Shown: positions 1 to 7,748 of the stretch, in pieces | Numbering within the stretch: position 1 is the stretch's first letter | Layout: each line of letters opens with the position of its first letter | Source: an uncultured Gammaproteobacteria bacterium | GTDB lineage: Bacteria > Pseudomonadota > Gammaproteobacteria > SZUA-140 | DNA length: 26,499 bases | Direction: 5' to 3' | Assembly: GCA_945788675.1 (NCBI GenBank) | Contig: CALZMY010000141.1 | Coordinates: forward strand, 1-26,499 | Program-made: the position numbers and the translations under genes | Notes under the pieces: generated by a model | What the model saw: the letters and a program-made list of their open reading frames with translations, nothing else | What the model was told of the DNA's origin: nothing | Database searches by the model: none

Positions 1-1
1 C

Positions 2-352
2 TCAGACGAACAGAGCTTTGAGGCGGGCCATCCCACCATTGCGACAAGGCAATCGAATCTGGCGCTGGTGCTCCAAGACCTGGGCGAGCTGGAGGCGGCG
101 CGTGATCTACTGCGCGCGGCGCTCGCCTCAGCCGAACAGAGCTTTGAGGCGGGCCATCCCACCATTGCGACAAGGCAATCGAATCTGGCGCTGGTGCTCC
201 AAGAGCTGGGCGAGCTGGAGGCGGCGCGTGATCTACTCAGTGCTGCACATGCATCACTTGAAAGTAAGTTTGGTATAGAACACCCCTCGACCAGGGTGGT
301 GAAAGGAAATCTTGATCAGCTTCTAACCGCTATCAATGAAACAGCCAAGTGA
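2..352 (+). CDS. Tetratricopeptide (kinesin-light-chain type) repeat protein, C-terminal fragment
   Basis: The reading frame is open from the left edge and stops at 350-352, so only about 116 C-terminal residues are present and the start lies outside the window. The protein consists of 42-residue units with the pattern HPTIATRQSNLALVLQ followed by LGELEAARDLL, which is the TPR_10/TPR_12 (kinesin light chain) repeat signature. The last unit is diverged (IEHPSTRVVKGNLDQLL) and acts as a C-terminal cap. Such arrays are protein-protein interaction scaffolds; in bacteria they often sit behind an NB-ARC, CHAT or other effector domain, but that part is not visible here, so no specific role is claimed. 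The GC-rich composition differs from the small gene that follows. Confidence 0.85.
   Translation, partial: SDEQSFEAGHPTIATRQSNLALVLQDLGELEAARDLLRAALASAEQSFEAGHPTIATRQSNLALVLQELGELEAARDLLSAAHASLESKFGIEHPSTRVVKGNLDQLLTAINETAK
7..237 (+). repeat. Tandem 126-bp coding repeat, two visible copies
   Basis: Positions 7-111 and 133-237 are identical over 105 bases except for one substitution (c at 79, g at 205). The period is 126 bp, or 42 codons. Identity at the DNA level, including third codon positions, points to recent duplication or gene conversion. More copies probably lie to the left of the window edge. Confidence 0.9.
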
Positions 353-397
353 TCTGTTTAGTGTAGGCAGAGACTAAATTCTTGAGGAGGATAGCTC

Positions 398-676
398 ATG
401 ACAATCTTCGACAAAGCAAAAGAACTCTCCGGCAGGGTGATGGACAAAACCGTCGAGTTCAGCAGCGACGAACTGATCGCAGATACCATTATCATGTCGA
501 TGAAAAAACAGGAGAAGGTGAATGCGATTCTCAAGCAGCGCGGTTCGAATTACCGTGTTTCCGGCGTTGATCTTGAAATGGGGGTGCCGCCCAAAATGAT
601 CTTTGGTGTGCGCCGCATTGCGGAGGCGTCACATGATTCCGAAAAGCCTGGTGATGACGGTGATGTGACAGAATGA
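398..676 (+). CDS. Small protein of unknown function (92 aa)
   Basis: The start is well supported: GAGGAGG at 384-390 lies 7 nt before the ATG. The protein is soluble-looking, with no signal peptide or membrane segment. It has an amphipathic N-terminal half (about residues 1-46, DKAKEL, DKTVEF, MKKQEKVNAIL), a central segment with VSGVDLEMGVPPKMIFGVRRI at about residues 55-74, and an acidic tail. I do not recognise the family. It lies 45 nt after the TPR gene and just before the convergent tRNA gene, so it could be the last gene of an operon entering from the left. Function is not assigned. Confidence 0.75.
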   Translation: MTIFDKAKELSGRVMDKTVEFSSDELIADTIIMSMKKQEKVNAILKQRGSNYRVSGVDLEMGVPPKMIFGVRRIAEASHDSEKPGDDGDVTE

Positions 677-682
677 AATATT

Positions 683-759
<77 letters not shown>

Positions 760-773
760 TTATTAGGGTGTGC

Positions 774-803
774 AGTATAACGTTTTGCTAAAAGCCACGT
801 CAC
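774..803 (-). promoter_or_regulatory. Candidate sigma-70 promoter of the tRNA gene
   Basis: On the minus strand, a -35-like GTGACG (798-803) and a -10 TATACT (774-779) are separated by 18 bp. Initiation would fall near 767, about 8 nt upstream of the mature tRNA 5' end. The -35 lies inside an 8-bp perfect inverted repeat (CACGTCAC at 796-803, GTGACGTG at 825-832). The assignment rests on consensus matching only. Confidence 0.5.
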
Positions 804-835
804 CTGATTTTTTATAAATGATTCGTGACGTGAAT

Positions 836-865
836 AAAAAAAGGCGAAGTGAATCACTTCGCCTT
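836..865 (-). terminator. Rho-independent terminator of the rpsU-dnaG-rpoD operon
   Basis: The sequence 841-865 is a 12-bp perfect inverted repeat (AAGGCGAAGTGA, one base, TCACTTCGCCTT). On the minus strand it is followed by a T run, read as A's at 836-842 on the plus strand. It lies about 40 nt downstream of the rpoD stop and before the tRNA promoter, as expected for the operon's end. Confidence 0.85.
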
Positions 866-906
866 TTCTGCTTTTGTTGTGTGCGGGACAGTGTGCCCTG
901 GGGGTA

Positions 907-2721
907 TTAATCGCTGAAACTACGCAGTGGATCAGAACGGCTTGGGTGGCGCAGTTTGCGCAGCGCCTTCGCTTCGATCTGGCGAATACGCTCACGCGTG
1001 ACGTCGAACTGCTTGCCGACCTCTTCGAGGGTGTGGTCGGTGTTCATACCGATACCAAAACGCATCCGTAGTACTTTGGCTTCACGTGCGGTGAGGCTTT
1101 CGAGTACCGAGTTGGTCGCTTCGCGCAGTCCTTCAACGGTGGCCGCATCGGGTGGCGCCATCACGTTTGGATCTTCGATAAAGTCACCGAGGTGCGAATC
1201 TTCATCATCACCGATCGGGGTTTCCATCGAGATAGGCTCTTTGGCAATCTTCAGTACCTTGCGAATCTTGTCTTCCGGCATCTCCATGCGCACCGACAGT
1301 TCTTCCGGGGTCGCTTCACGGCCCATCTCCTGTAGCATCTGGCGTGAGATACGGTTGAGCTTGTTGATGGTTTCGATCATGTGCACTGGAATACGGATAG
1401 TGCGCGCCTGATCGGCAATGGAGCGCGTGATCGCCTGGCGAATCCACCAGGTGGCGTAGGTTGAAAACTTATAACCACGACGGTATTCGAACTTGTCGAC
1501 TGCCTTCATCAGGCCGATATTGCCTTCCTGAATCAGGTCGAGGAACTGCAGGCCACGGTTGGTATATTTTTTCGCAATCGAGATCACCAATCGTAGATTG
1601 GCTTCGACCATCTCTTTCTTGGCGCGGCGTGCCTTGGCTTCGCCGATTGAGATCTTGCGATTGATATCTTTGATCTCGTGGATGAAGAGGTGGCACTCTT
1701 GCTGGATGCTGAGTAGCTTGTTTTGTGCGCGCAGGATCTCTTCTTCAAATTCCTTTAGCACCGCTGAGTAGGCATGTTCACCTTCGATCTGCTTTGGCAG
1801 CCAGCTAAGGTCGGTTTCATTATCCGGGAATGAGGTGATGAACTCTTTGCGTGGCATGTGTGCCTTGCTGACGCAGATATCCATGATGACCTTTTCCTGC
1901 TCACGGATACGGTTCACCATGCCGCGCAGGTTTTTGATCAGCACCTCAGTGATCTTTGGCGTTAGCTTGAGTTCCATGATGCATTCAGACATCGCGCTAC
2001 GCAGTTGCCTGGTCTTGACCAGATCGTCATTATCCTTGGCGATGGCGGCGATCGTTTTGTTATAGCGTTTTTTGATCTCTTCAAAACGCTCGCGTACTTC
2101 TTCGGGATCGGGGCCGGTGTCGACGACTTCTTCTTCGTCATCATCATTCGCATCGTCATTACTGGACTTGGGAGGTGCTGGCGGCGGAATGACATCCTCG
2201 GCATTGGGATCGATAAAACCGGTGAGCAGGTCGCTGAGGCGTACCTCATCATTGGTGACCTTTGTATAGGTATCCAGCAGATGATTGATGGTTTGAGGAT
2301 AAGTGGCGAGTGCCTGAAGCATCTGCCGTTGGCCTGCCTCGATGCGTTTGGCAATCTTGATTTCGCCTTCACGGGTTAGCAGCTCAACAGTCCCCATCTC
2401 GCGCATGTACATCCGCACTGGATCAGTGGTGCGGCCAAATTCACTATCGACACTGGCGAGCGCGGCAGCGGCCTCTTCGGCGGCGTCATCATCTGTGCTG
2501 GCGGCAGAAGAGTCTGAGATCGCAAGACTATCGGTATCCGGGGCAACCTCATGCACCGTGATCCCCATGTCATTGATCATGCTGACGATGTCTTCGATCT
2601 GTTCCGGGTCGACGATGTCGCTAGGAAGGTGGTCGTTAACTTCGCGGTAGGTCAGGAAACCCTGTTCTTTGCCCTTTGCTATCAGTATCTTGAGCTGAGA
2701 TTGCTGCTGTGCTTGATTCAT
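907..2721 (-). CDS. rpoD: RNA polymerase primary sigma factor RpoD (sigma-70)
   Basis: This housekeeping sigma factor directs core RNA polymerase to -10/-35 promoters. At 604 aa it is close to the E. coli length of 613. The N-terminal region 1.1 domain is present, then region 1.2 (DPVRMYMREMGTVELLTREG, near residue 100), an acidic non-conserved region (DDDEEEVVD, near 190), region 2 with NLRLVISIAKKY, DLIQEGNIGLMKAVDKF and YKFSTYATWWIRQAI (about 365-440), region 3, and a region 4 helix-turn-helix (TLEEVGKQFDVTRERIRQIE) near the C-terminus, which ends LRSFSD. AGGAAGG lies about 10 nt before the ATG. It is the last gene of the operon after dnaG, as in E. coli. Identity is not in doubt. Confidence 0.99.
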   Translation of the reverse strand: MNQAQQQSQLKILIAKGKEQGFLTYREVNDHLPSDIVDPEQIEDIVSMINDMGITVHEVAPDTDSLAISDSSAASTDDDAAEEAAAALASVDSEFGRTTDPVRMYMREMGTVELLTREGEIKIAKRIEAGQRQMLQALATYPQTINHLLDTYTKVTNDEVRLSDLLTGFIDPNAEDVIPPPAPPKSSNDDANDDDEEEVVDTGPDPEEVRERFEEIKKRYNKTIAAIAKDNDDLVKTRQLRSAMSECIMELKLTPKITEVLIKNLRGMVNRIREQEKVIMDICVSKAHMPRKEFITSFPDNETDLSWLPKQIEGEHAYSAVLKEFEEEILRAQNKLLSIQQECHLFIHEIKDINRKISIGEAKARRAKKEMVEANLRLVISIAKKYTNRGLQFLDLIQEGNIGLMKAVDKFEYRRGYKFSTYATWWIRQAITRSIADQARTIRIPVHMIETINKLNRISRQMLQEMGREATPEELSVRMEMPEDKIRKVLKIAKEPISMETPIGDDEDSHLGDFIEDPNVMAPPDAATVEGLREATNSVLESLTAREAKVLRMRFGIGMNTDHTLEEVGKQFDVTRERIRQIEAKALRKLRHPSRSDPLRSFSD

Positions 2722-2790
2722 GTGGCGTGAGCCTTCCTTCGTACAATATGCGTGAGCAAAAAATAGCCAGCTATTCTATAACATTTGAGT

Positions 2791-2806
2791 GGGGTCTGAG
2801 AACCCC
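2791..2806 (-). other. Small hairpin in the dnaG-rpoD spacer
   Basis: GGGGT (2791-2795) pairs with ACCCC (2802-2806) around a 6-nt loop in the 122-nt gap between dnaG and rpoD. No T run follows on the minus strand, so it is unlikely to terminate. In E. coli the dnaG-rpoD message is processed in this spacer, so a stability or cleavage element is possible; that is by analogy only. Confidence 0.35.
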
Positions 2807-2843
2807 GAAAAATGACCTTTGGCGCTGGCGGACCAATTACTCA

Positions 2844-4604
2844 TTAAATCCCGGATTTCTGTTTAAGCAACTGTTGCAGTTCCACTTTCTCAGTCTCACT
2901 GTGTTCAGATGCGGGTTTGTTGCATAGAAATTCGATGCGCTGAGTAATGTGTTGTCGATAGAGTTGCTGTAATAGATCGCTAAATTCCTGTTCCTGATGG
3001 TCGTTGGCAACCAGGTTTTCCTGCTGTACTAACTTGGCTAAATAGCGACCTTCTTCGCGATCTCGCCAGCGTTCCAGTACTGCGCCAGTGTTGAGATGTG
3101 GACTAGTTCTCAACATTTCAAGTAATTCGATTAATAAAGCGATGCCGGGGGTGCCGAGTGAGGCGAATCGCTGTGGCTGTTGTTCTAGTTGTCCCAGTGC
3201 TGGATTGTTAAGTAGTAATGTGATTGCCTGGCGTACCAGCGATGGCTGTTTACCACGTTTGTTGTCGCGCTGGCTAGGGTGTCGAGGCTGCGAAGCGGCG
3301 GCGGTCACTGGCTCATTGCTGCCTAGCAGGCGGCTGAGGGTGCGCTCTTCGATGCGGGTGATCTCGGCGAGGCGGGTCACCATCATATGTTTAAAGACGC
3401 CCGAAGGGAGTTTTTTGAGATGTGGCCGCGCGAGTTCGACAAGGCGTGCCTGGCCGTCGATGCTGCTCATATCGACCTGTTGGGCGAGGTGCTCGTAGAG
3501 ATAAGTGGAGAGCGGCGCTGCCGCTTCGATGCGTGCTTCGAAGGCCTCTTTGCCTTCTTTCTGCACGAGTGAGTCTGGGTCTTCACCATCGGGCAGAAAC
3601 ATGAAGCGTGCCTGGCGTCCCGCCTGCATTACCGGCAGTGTGTTTTCCAGGGCGCGGTTAGCAGCCTCGCGTCCCGCACGGTCGCCGTCGAAACAGAAGA
3701 CGATCTCGCTGGTGGTGCGCAACATCAGCTCCAGATGTTCGACGGTGGTGGCGGTGCCGAGGGTCGCGACGGCGTAGCGGATGTCGTGTTGTGCCAGCAT
3801 GACAACGTCCATGTAGCCCTCAACGATCAGCAGGCGCTGGATGTTGCGATTTGCCTGACGCGCTTCGAAGAGGCCGTAGAGTGCCTGTCCTTTGTGAAAG
3901 ATCGGGGTCTCGGGGGAGTTGAGGTACTTGGGGGTGTCATCGCCCAGCACCCGTCCGCCAAAGCCGATGACGCGGCCGCGGCTGTCACGGATAGGGAACA
4001 TGATGCGCTCGCGAAAGCGGTCGTAGTGACCACCGCTATCTTTTTTGATCAGCATGCCGGTGGTGGCGAGCGCCTGCGTATTGTCGTTACCAAAGTGTTT
4101 TTGCAGGGTGTCCCAGCCGGGCGGGGCGTAGCCGATGGCGAATTCGGCGGCGGTTTCACCGCTGAGGCTGCGTGCCTTGAGGTAGTCGATCGCCTGACTG
4201 CCTTTAGGGTGCTCTTTGAGCTGTAGGCGATAGAAGCTGGCAACCTGCTGCATGAGTTCATAGAGTGGTTTGCTGTCATTTTGACCGCTGCTGGCGGTGT
4301 AGCTGCCTTCGGGGATCTCCATGCCGACATGTGCAGCGAGATCACGCACGGCATCGAGGAATTCCAGTCGTTCATATTCCATCAGGAAACCGATGGCGGT
4401 GCCGTGCGCACCACAGCCAAAGCAGTGGTAGAACTGTTTTTCCTGGCTTACGGTGAAGGATGGGGTCTTTTCGTCGTGGAACGGGCAACAGGCGACATGG
4501 TTGCGCCCCGCCTTTTTGAGCGGCACCTGTGCATCGATGAGATCCACGATGTCGACACGCGCGAGAAGTTCGTCGATGAATTGCTGCGGAATTTTGCCAG
4601 CCAT
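2844..4604 (-). CDS. dnaG: DNA primase DnaG
   Basis: DnaG synthesises RNA primers at the replication fork in association with DnaB helicase. At 586 aa it is close to E. coli DnaG (581). The N-terminal CHC2 zinc-binding domain is intact: C40, H43, C61 and C64 appear in CCPFHDEKTPSF and FYHCFGCG. The catalytic core follows, with RERIMFPIRDSRGRVIGFGG, and then a TOPRIM domain containing VEGYMDV (near 260) and FDGDRAG. The C-terminal helicase-interaction domain occupies the last 150 or so residues and is the least conserved part. It sits between yqeY and rpoD on the same strand in the standard operon order. Confidence 0.99.
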   Translation of the reverse strand: MAGKIPQQFIDELLARVDIVDLIDAQVPLKKAGRNHVACCPFHDEKTPSFTVSQEKQFYHCFGCGAHGTAIGFLMEYERLEFLDAVRDLAAHVGMEIPEGSYTASSGQNDSKPLYELMQQVASFYRLQLKEHPKGSQAIDYLKARSLSGETAAEFAIGYAPPGWDTLQKHFGNDNTQALATTGMLIKKDSGGHYDRFRERIMFPIRDSRGRVIGFGGRVLGDDTPKYLNSPETPIFHKGQALYGLFEARQANRNIQRLLIVEGYMDVVMLAQHDIRYAVATLGTATTVEHLELMLRTTSEIVFCFDGDRAGREAANRALENTLPVMQAGRQARFMFLPDGEDPDSLVQKEGKEAFEARIEAAAPLSTYLYEHLAQQVDMSSIDGQARLVELARPHLKKLPSGVFKHMMVTRLAEITRIEERTLSRLLGSNEPVTAAASQPRHPSQRDNKRGKQPSLVRQAITLLLNNPALGQLEQQPQRFASLGTPGIALLIELLEMLRTSPHLNTGAVLERWRDREEGRYLAKLVQQENLVANDHQEQEFSDLLQQLYRQHITQRIEFLCNKPASEHSETEKVELQQLLKQKSGI

Positions 4605-4680
4605 CGCGTGATTGTATGTCTATTTAGTGGGTGTCGTCAGCGCTTTTAGTCGAACTGGTGGGCGTGACGTGGAGGGGTGT

Positions 4681-5136
4681 TTACTGTGCGCCAAGCTTTG
4701 CCTTGATCTGTGCGCTAACGGCACCCATGTCGGCGCGGCCCTGGAGTTTGCTTTTTAGCAGGCCAATCACCTTGCCCATATCCTTCGGGGAGCTGGCACC
4801 GCTGGTAGCGATGGCGTCCGTGATCATGCCTTCAAGTTCCGCTTCGCTGAGGGCGGGCGGCAGGTATTCACTGATGATCTCGATCTCGGCGCGCTCTTTG
4901 TCTGCAAGTTCAGGGCGATCGCCTTTGGTGTATTGCTCGATGGAGTCACGACGCTGCTTGGTCATCTTGTCGAGAATTGCGAGCACCTGACTGTCATCCA
5001 GCTCGATGCGCTCATCGACCTCGCGCTGTTTGACGGCTGCGAGAATCATGCGGATGACACCCAGCCGATGCGCCTCTTTGCTGCGCATGGCGGATTTCAT
5101 GTCACCGGTGAGTTTCTGTTTTAGAGTGCTGTCCAT
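4681..5136 (-). CDS. yqeY: GatB/YqeY-domain protein
   Basis: This 151-aa soluble protein matches the YqeY family, which resembles the C-terminal tail domain of the GatB subunit of the amidotransferase. Family motifs visible are LKQKLTGDMKSAMRSKEAHRLGVIRMILAAVK at the N-terminus (the LR.ML.A..K core) and EYLPPALSEAELEGMI in the middle, followed by DMGKVIGLLKSKLQGRADM. The C-terminal half is tRNA-binding-like in solved homologues. It lies between rpsU and dnaG, a position also seen in other proteobacteria, and is presumably co-transcribed with them. Its molecular role is not established; tRNA-related chemistry is only inferred from the domain. Confidence 0.93.
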   Translation of the reverse strand: MDSTLKQKLTGDMKSAMRSKEAHRLGVIRMILAAVKQREVDERIELDDSQVLAILDKMTKQRRDSIEQYTKGDRPELADKERAEIEIISEYLPPALSEAELEGMITDAIATSGASSPKDMGKVIGLLKSKLQGRADMGAVSAQIKAKLGAQ

Positions 5137-5161
5137 TGCTGGCGGCTTACTTAAACTTTGC

Positions 5162-5380
5162 TTAGTAAGGTGCGCGAACGGTCCGCATTTTTTCGCTGTA
5201 GGTCTTCTTCTGTTGTCTCTTCACGGCAGCAGCGGCTTTGCGTTTGCGCACAGCGGTTGGCTTTTCGTAGAATTCACGACGACGAACTTCTGAGATGATT
5301 CCGGTTTTTTCACAGATGCGCTTGAAGCGGCGGACTGCAACCTCGAAAGGCTCATTTTCTCTCAAACGAACAGCAGGCAT
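5162..5380 (-). CDS. rpsU: 30S ribosomal protein S21
   Basis: At 72 aa this is the usual length (71 in E. coli). It begins MPAVRLRENEPFEVAVRRFKR, continues CEKTGIISEVRRREFYEKPT, and ends in a Lys/Arg-rich tail, all diagnostic of bS21. S21 sits near the 16S rRNA 3' end on the small-subunit platform and helps mRNA binding. A GAGGAAAG Shine-Dalgarno precedes the ATG. It is the first gene of the rpsU-yqeY-dnaG-rpoD operon. In many relatives tsaD starts immediately upstream on the other strand; here that place is taken by moeB. Confidence 0.98.
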   Translation of the reverse strand: MPAVRLRENEPFEVAVRRFKRICEKTGIISEVRRREFYEKPTAVRKRKAAAAVKRQQKKTYSEKMRTVRAPY

Positions 5381-5428
5381 TTACTTTCCTCTTTAATGAA
5401 TGGTTTAGCCTAAAACAGCGAACCGCGA

Positions 5429-5458
5429 ATTCTACCCCTGCGGCGGGGGGCTTGTAAA
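5429..5458 (-). promoter_or_regulatory. Candidate sigma-70 promoter of the rpsU operon
   Basis: On the minus strand TTTACA (5453-5458) and TAGAAT (5429-5434) are separated by 18 bp. This would start transcription near 5422, leaving a leader of about 40 nt before rpsU. The -35 matches the consensus at 5 of 6 positions and the -10 at 5 of 6. Confidence 0.6.
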
Positions 5459-5541
5459 GCATGCGTGTTGCGTCGCGGGCTTTGGCATCAGGTTTTCGGG
5501 CCGTTGTGGAGTATCTTTAAAATATAATGTGCAGGCTGGCA

Positions 5542-6285
5542 TTAGGCGCAGATTGGGCAGGTGGGGTCTTTTTGCCGTTGCAGGCTACGCCATTCCATAA
5601 TAGTCGCGTCTAATAGCAGTAGTCGGGTGTCGAGCGGTTTCCCGAAGGGTATCAGTAGCTTAAGGGTTTCAGCGGCCATCATGCTGCCGATAATGCCGGT
5701 GAGCGGGGCAAAGATACCGCTCTGGGCGCAATTTTCTTCGTCAGCGATGGCTGATTCGTCGTAGAGGCAGCGGTAGCAAGGGCTGTTGCCGCCATCGTTA
5801 CGAAAGAGGCAGATCTGTCCGGAGAATCGAATGGCGGCACCGGAGACCAGTGGGGTGTGGGTCTTGACGCAGGCGTCATTGAGCGCAAAGCGGGTGGTGA
5901 AGTTGTCGCTGGCATCGAGCACGACGTCAGCCTGGCTGACCGCTTCGAGTAGCGCATCACCTTTAAGCCGTTGCTTGAGGGTGGTAACAGTGACCTCGGG
6001 ATTTAGTGCTTGAAGCGCGGCTTGCGCCGATGTCGCTTTGTTGTCTCCTATCCGCGCGCTACTGTGGGCAATCTGGCGTTGCAGGTTGCTGAGATCGACA
6101 TCGTCATCGTCGCAGAGGGTGATCTGTCCAATGCCACTGGTGGCGAGGTAGATCGCAGCGGGCGAACCGAGGCCGCCCACCCCGATGATCAGGACCTTCG
6201 ATTGAAGTAGCCGTGTTTGTCCTGCAATGTCGATCTCAGGTAGCAGGATGTGACGGCTGTAGCGTTCAAGTTGTTGGTCATCCAT
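5542..6285 (-). CDS. moeB: Molybdopterin-synthase adenylyltransferase MoeB (ThiF/HesA/MoeB family)
   Basis: This 247-aa E1-like enzyme has the N-terminal LERYSRHILLPEIDIAGQ typical of MoeB/ThiF and a nucleotide-binding GVGGLG at 35-40. The R/N motif is DLSNLQRQI and the catalytic-type acidic motif is VLDASDNFTTRFALND. Two CxxC pairs (PCYRC and the terminal CPIC) bind zinc in the family. MoeB adenylates the C-terminal Gly-Gly of MoaD before sulfur transfer. ThiF would be the main alternative from sequence alone. The presence of moaA, moaC, moaD and moaE 1.5 kb away, and the lack of thiS or thiG here, favours MoeB. It starts 21 nt after the kelch gene, so the two are probably one transcript. 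Confidence 0.88.
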   Translation of the reverse strand: MDDQQLERYSRHILLPEIDIAGQTRLLQSKVLIIGVGGLGSPAAIYLATSGIGQITLCDDDDVDLSNLQRQIAHSSARIGDNKATSAQAALQALNPEVTVTTLKQRLKGDALLEAVSQADVVLDASDNFTTRFALNDACVKTHTPLVSGAAIRFSGQICLFRNDGGNSPCYRCLYDESAIADEENCAQSGIFAPLTGIIGSMMAAETLKLLIPFGKPLDTRLLLLDATIMEWRSLQRQKDPTCPICA

Positions 6286-6306
6286 TTATAGATGCTGGTT
6301 CGCCAA

Positions 6307-7338
6307 TTAGTAGGTGTAGGCGATAAGGTTGTTGAGCGGGGTGCGCCCGTCGTCTGCCCAGCCACCCACCAGGTAGATAGTGCGGTCGATGTGGGCGACG
6401 CCCATCGCGGCCAGCGGGGCGGGCATCGGTGGCAGTAAGTGCCAGGTTTGTGCCTTGGCATCGTAGCAAGCGGCGTGACTGCAGATGCCGTCACCACTGT
6501 AGCCGCCAAAGATGAAAGGGGTATCATCGATCATGATGGAGCCGAGCCCTGCCGCAGTCCACGGCAGTTTGAGGCTGTCGAGACTCCACTCGCCAGTGGC
6601 GGGGTTAAAGGCTTCGATATGGTCAAAGTTATTGAAACCTTCGGGAGTGAAGGCAACACCGCCCATGGTTAAAATACGCTGATCCATCACTACTGCATCC
6701 AGCGCGAAGCGTGGGGTGGGCAGTGGGTTGAGCTCTTCCCATTGCCCGGTGGCGAGGTTGAGGCGTTCGCAGAAATCGAAGCCGGGATCGGTTTTGGGGC
6801 CAGACAGGGTTGCGTCCGGGTGGTGTCCGCCAAGGATATAGATGTGATTATCGAATAGCGCACCAGCCGGGTAGTCATGGGGCATCAACATATCTGGCCC
6901 CTGCTCCCAGCTATCGGTCTTTGGGTAATAGATTTCGGTGGTGTGCAGAAACTGGAAGTTGCCATCTGGCTTTTTGAAACCGCCACCAATGATGTAGATC
7001 GCGTCGCCGACGGTGGTCGCAATCGCGCCTGAGCGCAGGGTTGGCATCTCAGTGCCGGGCGACCAGCTGTCTTGCTGTGGGTCATATATGGTGGTGGAAT
7101 TGAGGCTTTTGAAATTGGGGCCACCGCCGCCAAAGACATATATTTTGCCATTGTAGGCCGCGGTCGGGCCGTGTGAACGGGCGATTTCCATCGAGGATTT
7201 GCTGGCCCATTGTCCTTGATGGTACTTGATGTCATTCATAGGTTTTAGGGTATCTGTCTGTTGTTTATCGAGGTTTTTATTTTTTGAAGATAGCATGGAA
7301 TGTTGGTTGATTGCAGTGTTGAGTATCCGATTTAACAT
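6307..7338 (-). CDS. Kelch-repeat beta-propeller protein
   Basis: The 343-aa product carries about six kelch repeats from residue 45 to the end. Each has a double glycine after hydrophobic strands, followed by a Tyr and a Trp: IYVFGGGG, IYIIGGG, IYILGGH, ILTMGG, FIFGGYSGDG, IYLVGGW, with DSWSPG, DSWEQG, GQWEEL, GEWSLD and QTWHLL as the W positions. This predicts a closed six-blade propeller used for protein or ligand binding. There is no clear signal peptide in the first 44 residues. The start is uncertain: Met15 and Met34 are in frame and none has a strong Shine-Dalgarno, so the real protein may begin at Met34, just before the repeats. It is immediately upstream of moeB. A catalytic role is not visible. 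Confidence 0.85.
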   Translation of the reverse strand: MLNRILNTAINQHSMLSSKNKNLDKQQTDTLKPMNDIKYHQGQWASKSSMEIARSHGPTAAYNGKIYVFGGGGPNFKSLNSTTIYDPQQDSWSPGTEMPTLRSGAIATTVGDAIYIIGGGFKKPDGNFQFLHTTEIYYPKTDSWEQGPDMLMPHDYPAGALFDNHIYILGGHHPDATLSGPKTDPGFDFCERLNLATGQWEELNPLPTPRFALDAVVMDQRILTMGGVAFTPEGFNNFDHIEAFNPATGEWSLDSLKLPWTAAGLGSIMIDDTPFIFGGYSGDGICSHAACYDAKAQTWHLLPPMPAPLAAMGVAHIDRTIYLVGGWADDGRTPLNNLIAYTY

Positions 7339-7643
7339 GAAGACTCAGCTCGTGAATGTGAGCGGTGATTTGTAACTACTTGATAGTTATTGTTAATTAT
7401 AGGTTTATCTGCGATATGGAAGTTGTCTCTATATATGCGCTACTGATTAAAGCTTTGCCTGGATGAGGCGATATAGGTTTTGGAATGCGGCGGGTTTTTC
7501 GTGCTAATGTTTTGTGCTAGTATTTCCAGGTTGGATGGATATTTCTGCAGAATGCCCTGAAATAATGGAATGGCGGCCGAGTTATGTGTTTTGGTTGTTT
7601 TCCTCCGCATCATGAAGTCAAATGGATTTTCTCTTCAAAAAAA

Positions 7644-7657
7644 TTTGTGAGCACAAA
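7644..7657. promoter_or_regulatory. Palindromic operator candidate upstream of moaA
   Basis: TTTGTG (7644-7649) and CACAAA (7652-7657) form a perfect 6-bp inverted repeat with a 2-bp centre. The symmetry suggests a dimeric regulator site. It is too short in spacing for a standard CRP site (TGTGA-N6-TCACA), so no regulator is named. Confidence 0.35.
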
Positions 7658-7731
7658 GAGCGCTGAAATGACCGTTGCTTTTGGTGCAAATTGATGGCGC
7701 TATTAACTGGTTATGGCATGTTGGCTCATAT

Positions 7732-7748
7732 CCGACTAGAATAGTCGG
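7732..7748 (+). promoter_or_regulatory. Perfect hairpin or operator just upstream of moaA
   Basis: CCGACTA (7732-7738), GAA loop, TAGTCGG (7742-7748). The repeat lies 56 nt before the moaA GTG and overlaps a possible -10 (TAGAAT at 7737-7742). It could be a repressor site over the promoter or, if transcription starts further upstream, an RNA hairpin in the leader. There is no T run after it, so it is not a terminator. Confidence 0.45.

Noticed and set aside
775..781. GTATAAC in the tRNA promoter matching the half-site of the 14.9-kb operator
   Set aside because: A single half-site coinciding with the -10 region of a promoter is expected by chance, and no partner half-site is present.
796..832. 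8-bp inverted repeat CACGTCAC/GTGACGTG as a second terminator
   Set aside because: Its 21-nt AT-rich loop and the lack of a T run make termination unlikely; it overlaps the tRNA promoter instead.
956..2650. Several long open frames antisense or out of frame to rpoD (for example 956-1411, 2005-2379)
   Set aside because: They lie entirely within a certain rpoD gene, lack ribosome sites, and encode biased Ser/Arg-rich sequence typical of shadow frames.
3088..4226. Open frames opposite dnaG (for example 3735-4226)
   Set aside because: Shadow frames of a highly conserved gene, without start signals or recognisable domains.
5523..5528. Perfect TATAAT on the plus strand beside the moeB stop
   Set aside because: It would only transcribe antisense to moeB, has no matching -35 at proper spacing and no gene to serve.
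7535..7615. 26-codon open frame in the moaA upstream region
   Set aside because: No clear ribosome site and an unremarkable sequence; a leader peptide cannot be excluded but nothing supports one.
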